Assembly: GCF_027925525.1 (NCBI RefSeq)
Contig: NZ_BSDJ01000002.1
Location: 62,001-126,000, forward strand
Origin: Paenibacillus tyrphae
GTDB lineage: Bacteria; Bacillota; Bacilli; Paenibacillales; NBRC-103111
Direction: 5' to 3'
Length of the DNA: 64,000 nt
Numbering within the stretch: position 1 is the stretch's first letter; every line of letters begins with the position of its first letter. The notes under the pieces are model-generated. The model was not told the DNA's origin. It worked only from the letters and a program-made list of their open reading frames with translations, and did no database searches. Below are positions 10,121 through 18,637 of this stretch, one piece after another. The translations under genes and the position numbers were made by a program.

Positions 10121-11548
10121 TCATGGAACAATTTCGAAAACGGTACCTTGGTTAAAATCAGTCACTTTCATAGAGCCATGAACCCCTAAATATAGTTTGG
10201 TTTGATTCAGATTCGTTCCCAAACTAACATAATAAGCTGATTGAGAACCAAAATTATAATCGGTTTCAATAACACTAAAATCATTTAGTTTACAATCTGT
10301 TCTTACCCTGGTATAAGCTAAAGCCCCTCGAACCGGAAGTTGAGATTCTTTCCCCCGAGCCAGATCGGTAAACACAATGTTTCCCGTTAAAGCCGGGATT
10401 TCATTTCCCATATAGGGCTGGACTCCTGTAAGTGCAGTAGCTCTAAACTTATCGGTTCGGCGATCTTCATGAAAATAACTAATTAGAGGCGGAAGACGCC
10501 TCGCTGAAGTTTTTACTGCCTCATCGTAATAAGCAATGGTTTTCTCATTCAAAGTCGGATTTGCAGAGCAGCCTGTTATTGTCGAAGTAGGAAAAGCACC
10601 TTCCCACCCTCGCCAGCCAAAGTTAATAAATCCTTCGTAGTCTGGTTCGGATTTCATTAAAGAAGCTTGAATAAGCTGAGTAACCGGTATTGGTTTATAA
10701 TGAATGAACGAAAAAATCGACTCTACGAGATCCTGTCCGACATTGCCTACATATTTGATATACCGATTATAAAACCTTTGGAATGAAATTCCCGGTATAT
10801 TGCGAACTCCTTTGGCAATGACCGTAAGCGTTTCCTGAATAGGTACGGGTAGCTCATTAAACCGTGTAACTACGGGCGGATTATCGATAAATGTATGCTT
10901 ACCTACATCAATTTCGATTATTTTACCTGCGATTTCCATGTCATCTTGGCTTAAATTAAATGGGTCATAGCCAGATCCACCATCTCCGGTTGTCAAAATA
11001 AGATTTCCTGTTTCAGGTGAAAAGTTTAAGCTATTGACCCCATTATGGTTAAAAAATGGTCTTCTTATATGAAGTAATGTCCGCCTTTTTTGAGGTTGAC
11101 CATTCGGATGTAGAATATATTCTTCAACTGTATCCATATGATCGTATTGAACTTCTTTATTTGTCCACTTTAGGTTTAAGGTTCTAGCATCGCAAGGGTT
11201 AGGTTTAAAAGATTCTTGAGGAGCACCTGGAAAAGCTCCTGGACATTGGGTTCCAGCTACTGAATAATGCAGATAAAATAAACCATTAGAATAGAATTTG
11301 GGATGAAATGCCAGCCCTAGCAATCCCCGTTCATCATATCCGCCACTAGAAAGACCTAATTTTAGGATTCGCGGTCGAATATCAAAAAAAGTTCTTATAA
11401 CTCCGTTTCGTATGTAAAAGATCTCCCCTACCTGGGTTACAATAAATAAGCTTTCAATTGAATCACCCGGAAGTATCGTTGTTTTCAAAACCGTAGGTAA
11501 ATTGATCTTACTTACAATGGGCCTTAAACTAACTTTGACTTTTATCAA
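10121..11548 (-). CDS. Glucose/sorbosone dehydrogenase-like (PQQ-type) beta-propeller protein
   Basis: A 475-residue protein of the soluble PQQ-type glucose/sorbosone dehydrogenase family (also HHIP-like). Markers: GGYDERGLLGLAFHPKF near residue 69, RRPFFNHNGVNSLNFSPETG near 162, LILTTGDGGSGYDPFNLSQD near 183, FINFGWRGWEGAFP near 305, and TGNIVFTDLARG near 397. The family oxidises sugars at a quinone cofactor, but many members have lost PQQ ligands, so activity is uncertain. The TTG start lies behind AGGAAGGAGGG; no signal peptide is seen, unlike most family members. Its 5' end is duplicated in decayed form at 4703-5102. Region 9946-10120 upstream of the broken gene shows nothing else. Confidence 0.75.
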   Translation of the reverse strand: MIKVKVSLRPIVSKINLPTVLKTTILPGDSIESLFIVTQVGEIFYIRNGVIRTFFDIRPRILKLGLSSGGYDERGLLGLAFHPKFYSNGLFYLHYSVAGTQCPGAFPGAPQESFKPNPCDARTLNLKWTNKEVQYDHMDTVEEYILHPNGQPQKRRTLLHIRRPFFNHNGVNSLNFSPETGNLILTTGDGGSGYDPFNLSQDDMEIAGKIIEIDVGKHTFIDNPPVVTRFNELPVPIQETLTVIAKGVRNIPGISFQRFYNRYIKYVGNVGQDLVESIFSFIHYKPIPVTQLIQASLMKSEPDYEGFINFGWRGWEGAFPTSTITGCSANPTLNEKTIAYYDEAVKTSARRLPPLISYFHEDRRTDKFRATALTGVQPYMGNEIPALTGNIVFTDLARGKESQLPVRGALAYTRVRTDCKLNDFSVIETDYNFGSQSAYYVSLGTNLNQTKLYLGVHGSMKVTDFNQGTVFEIVP

Positions 11549-11633
11549 CTTAACTTTGCCCTCCTTCCTATTTTTACCTTTTATAAGAATATGATTAGGA
11601 CTGCTCTATTAGTACCAGTGAGGGCCGGCCATA
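11161..11633. repeat. Diverged direct repeat, copy 2 (intact gene start; partner at 4703-5102)
   Basis: Leader and 5' end of the intact sugar-dehydrogenase gene. The match to copy 1 ends about 85 bases upstream of the start codon, near a GGCCGGCC site, which marks the edge of the duplicated unit. Confidence 0.8.
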
Positions 11634-11654
11634 TGACAAGAACACACTTAATCC

Positions 11655-11687
11655 CATAAAATAACAAAGCCGCGATTTACGCGGCAA
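11655..11687 (-). terminator. Terminator of the ABC/two-component operon
   Basis: GCCGCG (11669-11674) pairs with CGCGGC (11680-11685). The minus strand then reads TTTGTTATTTT. It lies about 55 bases past the stop of the histidine kinase, the last gene of the leftward operon. Confidence 0.7.
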
Positions 11688-11739
11688 TTAATGTTCACAA
11701 GGCTTCGCACTGTTTTATTATCCTTTTGGTGTTTGAAAA

Positions 11740-12978
11740 TTAAAATTTTATGAAGGTAACCGTAAATTTTGTATAGGCATATTTCTCACTCTCAACTTTA
11801 ATCAAGGCTTGATGTGCTTCGATAATGGCTTTGGCAAGCGCCAAGCCAATTCCTACCGAATCATGTTTTTTAGAACCGCTTGCTTTGTAGAATCGATCAA
11901 AGATATACGGCAGCTCCTCGGCTTCAATTCCTTCTCCAAAGTCTTGAATCACCAATTCCGTATAGATCGGTGTATCTTTGACTTGAATCTTGATTTTGCC
12001 GCCGGGTTTGGAATGCTCGATCGCATTCTTCAGCAGGTTCAACAAAGCTTCTTGCATCCACATTTTATCGTGAACAACGACTACTTCCTCCGGCGCATCC
12101 CAGTCAACCGACATATGATTATCACTGATCATGCTTGCCAGACGCTCCAAAACTTCCTCTAATGTCTCCACCAAATTTACTGGTTCTTTATCGAACGATA
12201 TAGCTCGGGCGTCGATTTTCGCGATCTTCAACAAATTTTGAATCAAGACATTCATTCTGGAGATTTGAACATCATTATTTTGCAATAGTCGAACTTGCTG
12301 CTGGCGGGGCAAATTTTCATTTAACATCATTTCATTGTAGATGGATATAGTTGAAAGCGGTGTTTTTAATTGGTGGGATATATCTTGCAGCATTTGTCCT
12401 AGAAACTCTTTCTCTTCAAGCAGATCCTGCATGCTTTTTCTAATAATATCTTTCATGGACCGAAATGAAGCCGCCAGTTTGGCGAGATCCCCTTCTTTAT
12501 TTTCATTTATGACAACTGAGTAATCCCCATCGATTATTTTTTTTGCCGCCGAAGCGAGTTGGTTAATTTTATTGAAGATCATCTTGTATTGCATGAAGGT
12601 TGCCCCAAACAACATCAATCCGAAACAAATCAATCCCCACAAAATAGATTGATTATGGCCGAAAATATGGTTATTTAAAAGGGGAAAAAGCTCCGTCTCC
12701 AAATCTTCATACAATCCATACTGTCTAAAGATCTCTCTTCCTTGTTCCTGATACTTGCTTGTATCGGAAGAATGGCTTGTTAAGACTTTCATAATTTCCG
12801 CTTCATTCTCGGGATGTTGTTCAACCAATCTGGCAGTAATTTCGCCCCAGGCTGCAATAGAATCGGTCTTTAATTGATTATAAAACAGTTGATGTTCAAT
12901 AAACTGGTAAAGTGTAAATAGAGAGAACAGAACAGCCAGTATCGTCATATAGCCTTTCAACTCGGTAATTCTCATCAT
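11740..12978 (-). CDS. Sensor histidine kinase (OmpR-partner type)
   Basis: A 412-residue membrane kinase: helix 1 at about 10-26, an extracellular loop of ~85 residues, helix 2 at about 111-130, a HAMP linker, the DHp helix with phospho-accepting His202 in DISHQLKTPL, and an ATPase domain with NLLKNAIEH (N box), DFGEGI (G1), FDRFYKAS (F box) and GIGLALAKAI (G2). The loop is too large for the intramembrane-sensing BceS class. It starts right behind the response regulator stop, so the pair is co-translated, and it closes an operon with an ABC exporter. It likely senses cell-envelope stress or an antimicrobial; the signal is not known. Confidence 0.9.
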   Translation of the reverse strand: MMRITELKGYMTILAVLFSLFTLYQFIEHQLFYNQLKTDSIAAWGEITARLVEQHPENEAEIMKVLTSHSSDTSKYQEQGREIFRQYGLYEDLETELFPLLNNHIFGHNQSILWGLICFGLMLFGATFMQYKMIFNKINQLASAAKKIIDGDYSVVINENKEGDLAKLAASFRSMKDIIRKSMQDLLEEKEFLGQMLQDISHQLKTPLSTISIYNEMMLNENLPRQQQVRLLQNNDVQISRMNVLIQNLLKIAKIDARAISFDKEPVNLVETLEEVLERLASMISDNHMSVDWDAPEEVVVVHDKMWMQEALLNLLKNAIEHSKPGGKIKIQVKDTPIYTELVIQDFGEGIEAEELPYIFDRFYKASGSKKHDSVGIGLALAKAIIEAHQALIKVESEKYAYTKFTVTFIKF

Positions 12979-12979
12979 C

Positions 12980-13675
12980 TTACTCCCTGCTCACATCCTT
13001 ATCCCACCGATAACCCAATCCTCTCTGGGTGACGATAAACTGCGGATTTTTGGGGTCATCTTCAACTTTGTCTCTTAAACGCTTAATGTATACCGATAAC
13101 GTGTTTTCGTCAAAAAAAACATCATCTCCTACCGTTATTTTTAGCAGGATTTCATCTCTTTTTAATGCTTTGTGGGCGTTCATCATAAATGTTAACAGAA
13201 GCTTATATTCTAAATTCGTTAATGGAATGCTTTCATGATTTTTATAAACTTTGACTTGGCTCGTATCGATTTTTATGTTCTCAGATGTTAAGATCGCTGA
13301 AGAAGTATCCAGCCGCGCTTGTTTCCGCAATTGCACTTTCACTCTGGACATGAGTTCCTTGACTCGAAAAGGTTTCGTTATATAATCGTCCCCACCGATA
13401 TCGAGTCCCATCACCACATTTGCTTCTTCATCAAGGGCGGTTAGGAAAATAACGGACGAATCGTTTTGTTTTTTGAAATGCAAACATAAATCATAGCCAT
13501 TTCCATCTGGAAGGCCGATATCCAGGATAGATAAATCAAAAGTATGACGATCAAATTGCTGTTTCGCTTCTTTTACACTAGAGGCTCTGACCACCTCATA
13601 ACCTTCATTAATCAATGAAAATTCAATGGCTAGACCAAGAGCCTCATCATCTTCAACAAGCAATATTTTATTCAA
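12980..13675 (-). CDS. OmpR-family response regulator
   Basis: A 231-residue regulator. The receiver domain has acidic pocket EDD (8-10), phospho-acceptor Asp52 in LDIGLPDGNG and Lys101 in TKPF; the C-terminal winged helix contains LTNLEYKLLLTFMMN and VYIKRLRDKVEDDPKNPQFI, ending RGLGYRWDK. The start is TTG behind AAAGGAGAG. It sits 88 bases after the permease gene, where TATATT-type -10 sequences may give a second promoter. It probably controls the operon it belongs to, perhaps through the palindrome at 17295-17310. Confidence 0.92.
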   Translation of the reverse strand: MNKILLVEDDEALGLAIEFSLINEGYEVVRASSVKEAKQQFDRHTFDLSILDIGLPDGNGYDLCLHFKKQNDSSVIFLTALDEEANVVMGLDIGGDDYITKPFRVKELMSRVKVQLRKQARLDTSSAILTSENIKIDTSQVKVYKNHESIPLTNLEYKLLLTFMMNAHKALKRDEILLKITVGDDVFFDENTLSVYIKRLRDKVEDDPKNPQFIVTQRGLGYRWDKDVSRE

Positions 13676-13763
13676 GTAGGTTCTCTCCTTTTGCTCTTCC
13701 CTATTCAGCCATCGACGGACAAATCAGAACAGCCCGACTATATAATATAGCCAGGCCTCGGTA

Positions 13764-15752
13764 TTATTGTTCCCTGATAACATCAATGAGATTATCTTTT
13801 TGGATTTTTCTCAGCGGAACTAGAACAGATAAGTAACTGATGAACAAAGCGGAAACAAACGTTATGAAACAAGCCTCATAAGGGATTGACCATTCGATTT
13901 TCATGATACCGGAAGTAGCCAAATACATAATATAAGAAAGTATACAACCGAAAAAGATCCCTTGCAAACTTCCGGAAAATCCGTAAATGAGCGCTTCATA
14001 GATGATCATTTTTTTCAAATCTCTTTGTGACATGCCTATGGATTTTAACGCAGCCAGTTCTTTTCGTCTAATAATGATGCTGATCGTAATCGTATTGAGG
14101 ATATTGAGACTGCCAATCAAAGAAATGACCGCAATAAAACCATATACAAGCACTTTAATAACAAGCTTCGCTTCATCCTTAGCTCTATTCTCATCCAGGT
14201 GATTAATGATTGTAATGTCGTGGTTTGTTCCAACGGTCTGCTGGATGTTCGCAACGGTCGCGAGAGATTGAGTCGTATCCTTCAAATTGATTCTAATTCT
14301 GGAGTCCTGTTCGTAAACTTCGGATACATTGTCAACCGACTTCAATAGTTCCCCGGTTTGCTGTCTTTCTACTGAAGAATCAGGACCAACATGTTTCAGA
14401 ACGATGGTTAGATCCGATTTCGTGGATGAATCGTTCACATATTTGGATGCAAAGGCGATATCCATTATAGACGAGAAAGTAATAAACAATACACTGCTTA
14501 TAATAATGGATAGGATAGTAATCGTATAACGATTTTTATTTCTTTTTACGTTTTTCAAGGCAAGGCTTAGGGGAAAAGATAAAGGCTTTCTCAGCACGGT
14601 ATTCTTTTGTTTTTTGATTGTTTCTTTCTTAATTGATAACCTGCTGCTGATTGCCAGCAATGGGGATATTCTGCCCGCAAAAAAAGCCGGGTAATAACTT
14701 GACGCTAATACGGTCGTCAGGGTAATGATCGAACTGATCAATAAAATTTGCCAATCAATATGAAAGAACGAAACACGTGCACCATCCTCTAATAAAATCA
14801 AGAAAATGGATTGGAGAGCAGCCAGCGCCAATAAGCTGCATACAATCCCGAGCGGTATGGCGATGACAGCCATCACGGCAGCCTCTCTCATAACGATTTG
14901 CCTAATTTGCTTTCGCGTAGCGCCGATGCTTCGGAGCAAGCCGAACTGCTTCATCCGCTCTACGACGCTGATTTGAAAAGCGTTGTAGATGACGACAACC
15001 GTCGCGATCACCACAATACTGACGACGATGACTAGCATGGCCAGAATCGATTGATTCGATTCCGGTTTCAAAACTCTGATCAATTGATCATTGATATCAA
15101 TATTTTTGTCTTCAGTAATTGATTTTATTTCATCTAAAACCTCGTTAAAGTTCGCTTTCTGGTTTATTTCAATTAATATCCTCCCTTCTCCAAGAGCAAA
15201 ATCACGTTTATATGTTAATAATCGGCCCAATTTACTTTTCTGCGTAAACTCGCGGTTATCCAGTAAACCAACGAGTTGATATGTTTTTCCATCCAATTCA
15301 AAGGAGCCGCCGATCTGAAGATCGTTTTTGATATAAGGAAGCGCCCACGAATCGACAACAGCTTCATGGTCATTGGCCGGTAATTTGCCATCCTTGAGAC
15401 TGTAGGTTAAAAACCCCAAGGCGCGATGATCAGCGAAATTCATTTGCACAGAAATGTCTCCAACCGGAACGATGCCACCCTGAGACATCAAACCAAACGA
15501 TGCAATTTGGGGATTATATCTGATTTTATTTAATATCGCTTCATCGTAATTTGAAATGATGGCATGAAAAGAAACTCCATTTAATTTCTTGATGCTCTCG
15601 ATTTGGGAGAGCTGTGATCCTTTCATAAACAGGCCGATCGTAGAAATTAACGCTACGGAGAGTACGATTCCGACCAAGGTCAAAATGGTTCGTTTGATAT
15701 TCCCCTTTAAATATTTGCTGCTTAATTGTTTATAGCTGCTGATCAAAATCAT
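13764..15752 (-). CDS. ABC transporter permease, FtsX/MacB type with two permease units
   Basis: A 662-residue permease: helix near 24-44, a ~200-residue extracytoplasmic domain, three helices (about 239-370; VVERMKQFGLLRSIGATRKQIR is the coupling motif), then a second unit with a helix near 407, a smaller outside domain and three helices (about 530-655; RRKELAALKSIGMSQRDLKKM). Two FtsX units with eight helices and two outside domains resemble LolC/SalY-type exporters rather than the BceB layout. Its 5' end overlaps the ATPase gene by 23 bases. It works with the ATPase and perhaps the anchored protein to expel peptides or lipids or to act by mechanotransmission. Confidence 0.85.
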   Translation of the reverse strand: MILISSYKQLSSKYLKGNIKRTILTLVGIVLSVALISTIGLFMKGSQLSQIESIKKLNGVSFHAIISNYDEAILNKIRYNPQIASFGLMSQGGIVPVGDISVQMNFADHRALGFLTYSLKDGKLPANDHEAVVDSWALPYIKNDLQIGGSFELDGKTYQLVGLLDNREFTQKSKLGRLLTYKRDFALGEGRILIEINQKANFNEVLDEIKSITEDKNIDINDQLIRVLKPESNQSILAMLVIVVSIVVIATVVVIYNAFQISVVERMKQFGLLRSIGATRKQIRQIVMREAAVMAVIAIPLGIVCSLLALAALQSIFLILLEDGARVSFFHIDWQILLISSIITLTTVLASSYYPAFFAGRISPLLAISSRLSIKKETIKKQKNTVLRKPLSFPLSLALKNVKRNKNRYTITILSIIISSVLFITFSSIMDIAFASKYVNDSSTKSDLTIVLKHVGPDSSVERQQTGELLKSVDNVSEVYEQDSRIRINLKDTTQSLATVANIQQTVGTNHDITIINHLDENRAKDEAKLVIKVLVYGFIAVISLIGSLNILNTITISIIIRRKELAALKSIGMSQRDLKKMIIYEALIYGFSGSLQGIFFGCILSYIMYLATSGIMKIEWSIPYEACFITFVSALFISYLSVLVPLRKIQKDNLIDVIREQ

Positions 15753-16455
15753 TCTCCTCCAGCCTATGTCTTTTTCTCAGCTGCCGTTGATCGGAAATGA
15801 TTTTACCGTCTTCTATCGTGATGATTCGGTCAGAAGCCGATGCAATCGTTAGATCGTGCGTAATCAATACAATAGTTTGATTGTATTTTTTGGCCGTTAA
15901 TCTTAATAAATCCATGACTTCCTTCGTATTTCGCGTATCCAGATTACCTGTGGGCTCATCGGCCAGAATCAAATGCGGCCGGTTTATAAGCGCCCTGCCA
16001 ATGGAAACCCGTTGCTGCTGGCCGCCAGATAATTCAGAAGGCAAGTGATCCTTACGTTCAAGAAGCCCCAGGATTTCAATAATTTCATTCAAATACGCCA
16101 TATCTACCGGTTCATCATCCAATAACGTAGGCAAAGCGATATTTTCCTGAACATTCAATACGGGGATCAAATTAAAGAATTGAAAAATAAACCCGACTTT
16201 TCTTCTTCTGAATATCGAAAGCTCATCATCTGTATAATTATAAATATTATGATCCCCAATGAATACTTGTCCTGAACTTGGCCGATCCAACCCTCCTAAA
16301 ATATGCAGCAGTGTACTTTTTCCAGAGCCGGAAACACCTACGATGGAGACAAACTCTCCTTGCTGAATAGAAAGACTAATCCCTTTTAAGGCATACACCT
16401 TATTATTACCTTCACCATAACTTTTATCTACATTTTCCATCCGTACGATTTCCAT
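15730..16455 (-). CDS. ABC transporter ATP-binding protein (MacB/LolD type)
   Basis: An ATPase of the MacB/LolD/BceA group. Counted from [14 protein letters not shown] it has Walker [11 protein letters not shown] loop [10 protein letters not shown], signature [15 protein letters not shown], Walker [14 protein letters not shown] and switch His in VLITHD. The frame extends 13 codons further upstream to 16494, but the ATG at 16455 has the better ribosome site (AAAGGACGGACGG) and leaves 25 bases after the previous stop, so 16455 is preferred (241 residues). It powers the adjacent permease. Confidence 0.92.
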   Translation of the reverse strand: MEIVRMENVDKSYGEGNNKVYALKGISLSIQQGEFVSIVGVSGSGKSTLLHILGGLDRPSSGQVFIGDHNIYNYTDDELSIFRRRKVGFIFQFFNLIPVLNVQENIALPTLLDDEPVDMAYLNEIIEILGLLERKDHLPSELSGGQQQRVSIGRALINRPHLILADEPTGNLDTRNTKEVMDLLRLTAKKYNQTIVLITHDLTIASASDRIITIEDGKIISDQRQLRKRHRLEENDFDQQL

Positions 16456-16480
16456 TCCGTCCGTCCTTTCAACATTCGGC

Positions 16481-17200
16481 TCATTGTTGCACATCTACAA
16501 AATTCACTTTGTCTTCGCTGCCTGCATAGACGTTCTCGATTTCCTTTAGAATCTTGTTCGTCTCATTTTTATTCTTATAATCGAAACCGCCCTTTTGAAA
16601 ATGAATCAATGTGATCGTTGACTCGGCTTCGGTTAATTTGTTGTAAGTTTGGTCGTCAACAATAACAAGGTTCGAAGTGGGTATATACCCGATCCATGCC
16701 TGATGTTTAACATATTGTACGGGTACCATCTGACCGTTCAAATCGATTTGACCATTCTTCATTTCGGAATCATGTAAAGAGTACAACAGATTATGACCAG
16801 TAGATAATTCTTTTATGCTGGTAACAGGCTCTGAAATCGTGGACAAGCTGTTAGGATCTTTTCTGGCTCTGATAATCCCCTTCTTGACGAATTGCTCGGC
16901 TGTGGATCGATTAACAACCGAATACTTGATCTCTCGGGTATCAAATTGTTGACCAGTTTCTTTTTGATCTTGCTCTGACAATTTAGTGGTTATTTTTGTT
17001 GTAACCAACTTCATTTTGTAGTCGATCGTTTGTTTGCTGTTATCTTTATACAACTGCTTGACTTTATTCACATCTTTTTCTGTGCCGGTAACTAAAATTC
17101 CATTAGCTGGTTGCGATGGACCTTCTACAAAACGTTTTACTCCAAATCCTATACCTATAAAGATAACGATAACCAACGCGAAAACAATAATTTTTTTCAT
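16481..17200 (-). CDS. Membrane-anchored extracytoplasmic protein of the ABC operon
   Basis: A 239-residue protein starting MKKIIVFALVIVIFIGIGFG, an uncleaved N-terminal anchor or signal, followed by a hydrophilic outside domain with no Cys lipobox. Motifs such as TVNK-like KDVNKVKQLYKDN and LIHFQKGGFDYKNKNETNKI do not tie it to a family I can name. The frame is open to 17281, but AAGGAG nine bases before the ATG at 17200 decides the start. As the first gene of an operon with an FtsX-type exporter and a two-component pair, it may be an adaptor or substrate-binding partner. No function is claimed. Confidence 0.75.
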   Translation of the reverse strand: MKKIIVFALVIVIFIGIGFGVKRFVEGPSQPANGILVTGTEKDVNKVKQLYKDNSKQTIDYKMKLVTTKITTKLSEQDQKETGQQFDTREIKYSVVNRSTAEQFVKKGIIRARKDPNSLSTISEPVTSIKELSTGHNLLYSLHDSEMKNGQIDLNGQMVPVQYVKHQAWIGYIPTSNLVIVDDQTYNKLTEAESTITLIHFQKGGFDYKNKNETNKILKEIENVYAGSEDKVNFVDVQQ

Positions 17201-17233
17201 CTGACTGCTCCTTAATAAATTATTTATTTCTGT

Positions 17234-17310
17234 ATTATAAACGAGACTTTCATGCAAAATGAATGACTCTTGTCTAACCATTTTGATCTTCTCGCTTACA
17301 TTTTTGTAAG
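17234..17310 (-). promoter_or_regulatory. Operon promoter region with palindrome for a response regulator
   Basis: A TATAAT at 17234-17239 (minus strand) lies 34 bases before the first start codon; the -35 region is weak. Fifty-six bases upstream is a perfect palindrome, CTTACA-TTTT-TGTAAG (17295-17310). A weak -35 plus an upstream palindrome is what an activated OmpR-family promoter looks like. The remainder, 17311-17565, has no supported gene. Confidence 0.5.
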
Positions 17311-17565
17311 AATGGAGATACGGCTTCCGAAGTCGCAGTTATGATACAAAATTCGTTTGTCTAATTCTATGGAGCAATCCATAATCCCGGTAGAACAACA
17401 CTGAAGGTGAATGAATGTTATAAGTAAACCGAGATGACGACCGTCCCATGGCAGCAACTTCTTGACCAAGCGATCCTTCAGAGGATGCTGCGGCATAAGG
17501 ACCCGTTGTCAGCAATTTTTTTCGAAATATTTGATTGGTCTGTTTACTTGTAGCCGAGAAAAAAT

Positions 17566-17596
17566 AAAAAAAACATCACCTTAGCCGGCGATGTGA
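17566..17596 (-). terminator. Terminator behind the GNAT gene
   Basis: ACATCGCC and GGTGATGT form an eight-pair stem in minus-strand RNA (one G-U), followed by TTTTTTTATTTTTT. It lies about 120 bases past the GNAT stop, after a coding-like remnant. Confidence 0.8.
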
Positions 17597-17600
17597 TAAG

Positions 17601-17713
17601 CTATTCATTAAATTGTCGGTCAACAATACATTTCTCGTCGAGCCATTTAGAATGGGGATCAGTCGAAATAATTTCATCAAAGCGAGGCTCGGAACCCGCC
17701 CATAGCTCAGATT
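17601..17713 (-). pseudogene. Short C-terminal coding remnant
   Basis: Directly after the GNAT stop, another frame on the minus strand reads SELWAGSEPRFDEIISTDPH, then SKWLDEKCIVDRQFNE and a stop at 17601, just before the terminator. The composition is protein-like but there is no start codon or ribosome site. It could be the tail of a lost gene. I do not recognise the family. Confidence 0.35.
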
Positions 17714-18133
17714 TTATTCATATATCATTACCCAATATTTTTCTTCAGAATGACCTTCTTCAACGACTTTTTTCCAACCTTTATTCTCATAAAATTTCAT
17801 CGCTTTTTGATTTTCAGATACACACTTCAATCTTAATGGTTTATTCATTTTTTCTATGGAGGCATCAAGCAGCAGACCGCCAACACCCTTGCCAAAGAAA
17901 TCGGGATGAACAAATAAATTATGAATAAAGTTATCTGGCAAGTACAATGAAGCGAATCCGAGAATATGATTATCCTCCTCCGCTAAAATGATATACTCGT
18001 CCACAGTATGATTGTCAAAATCTTCCAAAGTCATTTTTTCTATATCCGCCCAATGAAAATTTTTGCGACGTGATTCCAAGTATATGATTCTTAATTCAGC
18101 GTAATCTGATTCATTTGCTACTCTAATCCTCAC
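17714..18133 (-). CDS. GNAT-family N-acetyltransferase
   Basis: A 139-residue acetyltransferase with the GNAT fold: N-terminal RVANESDYAELRIIYLESRR, beta-4/alpha-3 motif A HNLFVHPDFFGKGVGGLLL (acetyl-CoA pyrophosphate loop as GKGVGG), and the C-terminal CVSENQKAMKFYENKGWKKV block with the usual FYxxxGW. The acceptor may be a small amine, an antibiotic or a protein N-terminus; nothing nearby decides it. The 504-base stretch upstream (18134-18637) holds no supportable gene and no clear promoter beyond AT-rich sequence. Confidence 0.85.
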   Translation of the reverse strand: MRIRVANESDYAELRIIYLESRRKNFHWADIEKMTLEDFDNHTVDEYIILAEEDNHILGFASLYLPDNFIHNLFVHPDFFGKGVGGLLLDASIEKMNKPLRLKCVSENQKAMKFYENKGWKKVVEEGHSEEKYWVMIYE

Positions 18134-18588
18134 ATTTTCACTCTCGCTTCCTTTACATAAATGAGTCGACGACGTTTGTCAGCCGGGATGGGGGACGCTA
18201 CATCTATTGTACAAGATAATTTGCTCTTTCATTCGAAAGAGGCCCAGCCTATATCTGATTCCCGTTTATCGGTTGCTTACCGTACACAAATTACTATAGT
18301 AGCTGAACATTTGTTTTTCCTCCGTTTGATAAGACACGGAATAGATTTGTAATAAAGGGATAACCGATATTATACCTTCCAAGTCTCTGATATAGTGGTT
18401 AGTTGGAAAGAGCAGACTGTCATTAAAATCGCCTACATTCATTGGAATTAATATGAATGCTACCATAGAAAACTAAAAGTATGCAACTTTATACATTAGA
18501 CGTCCGTGTCCTATTCATGGCAGTCTCAGTACAAGAGGCATTATGTTGCGGAGCGAATGCGGTTTATGTTTTCTCCGTTACTTAAGCG

Positions 18589-18615
18589 AAAGGCTGCCGA
18601 TTCTGCTGGCAGCCC
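18589..18615. terminator. GC-rich hairpin after the UvrA-like gene
   Basis: GGCTGCC and GGCAGCC pair across an eight-base loop, 23 bases past the stop of the UvrA-like gene. The U-run is poor on either strand, so termination strength is uncertain. Confidence 0.5.
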
Positions 18616-18637
18616 AGATTAAAGTGGACTTGATGTA

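Noticed and set aside
17296..17496. 66-codon minus-strand frame upstream of the ABC operon
   Set aside because: It overlaps the palindrome and promoter region, has no ribosome site and shows no protein-like pattern.
18266..18466. 66-codon minus-strand frame between GNAT and the UvrA-like gene
   Set aside because: Low-complexity hydrophobic composition, no ribosome site and no terminator of its own.
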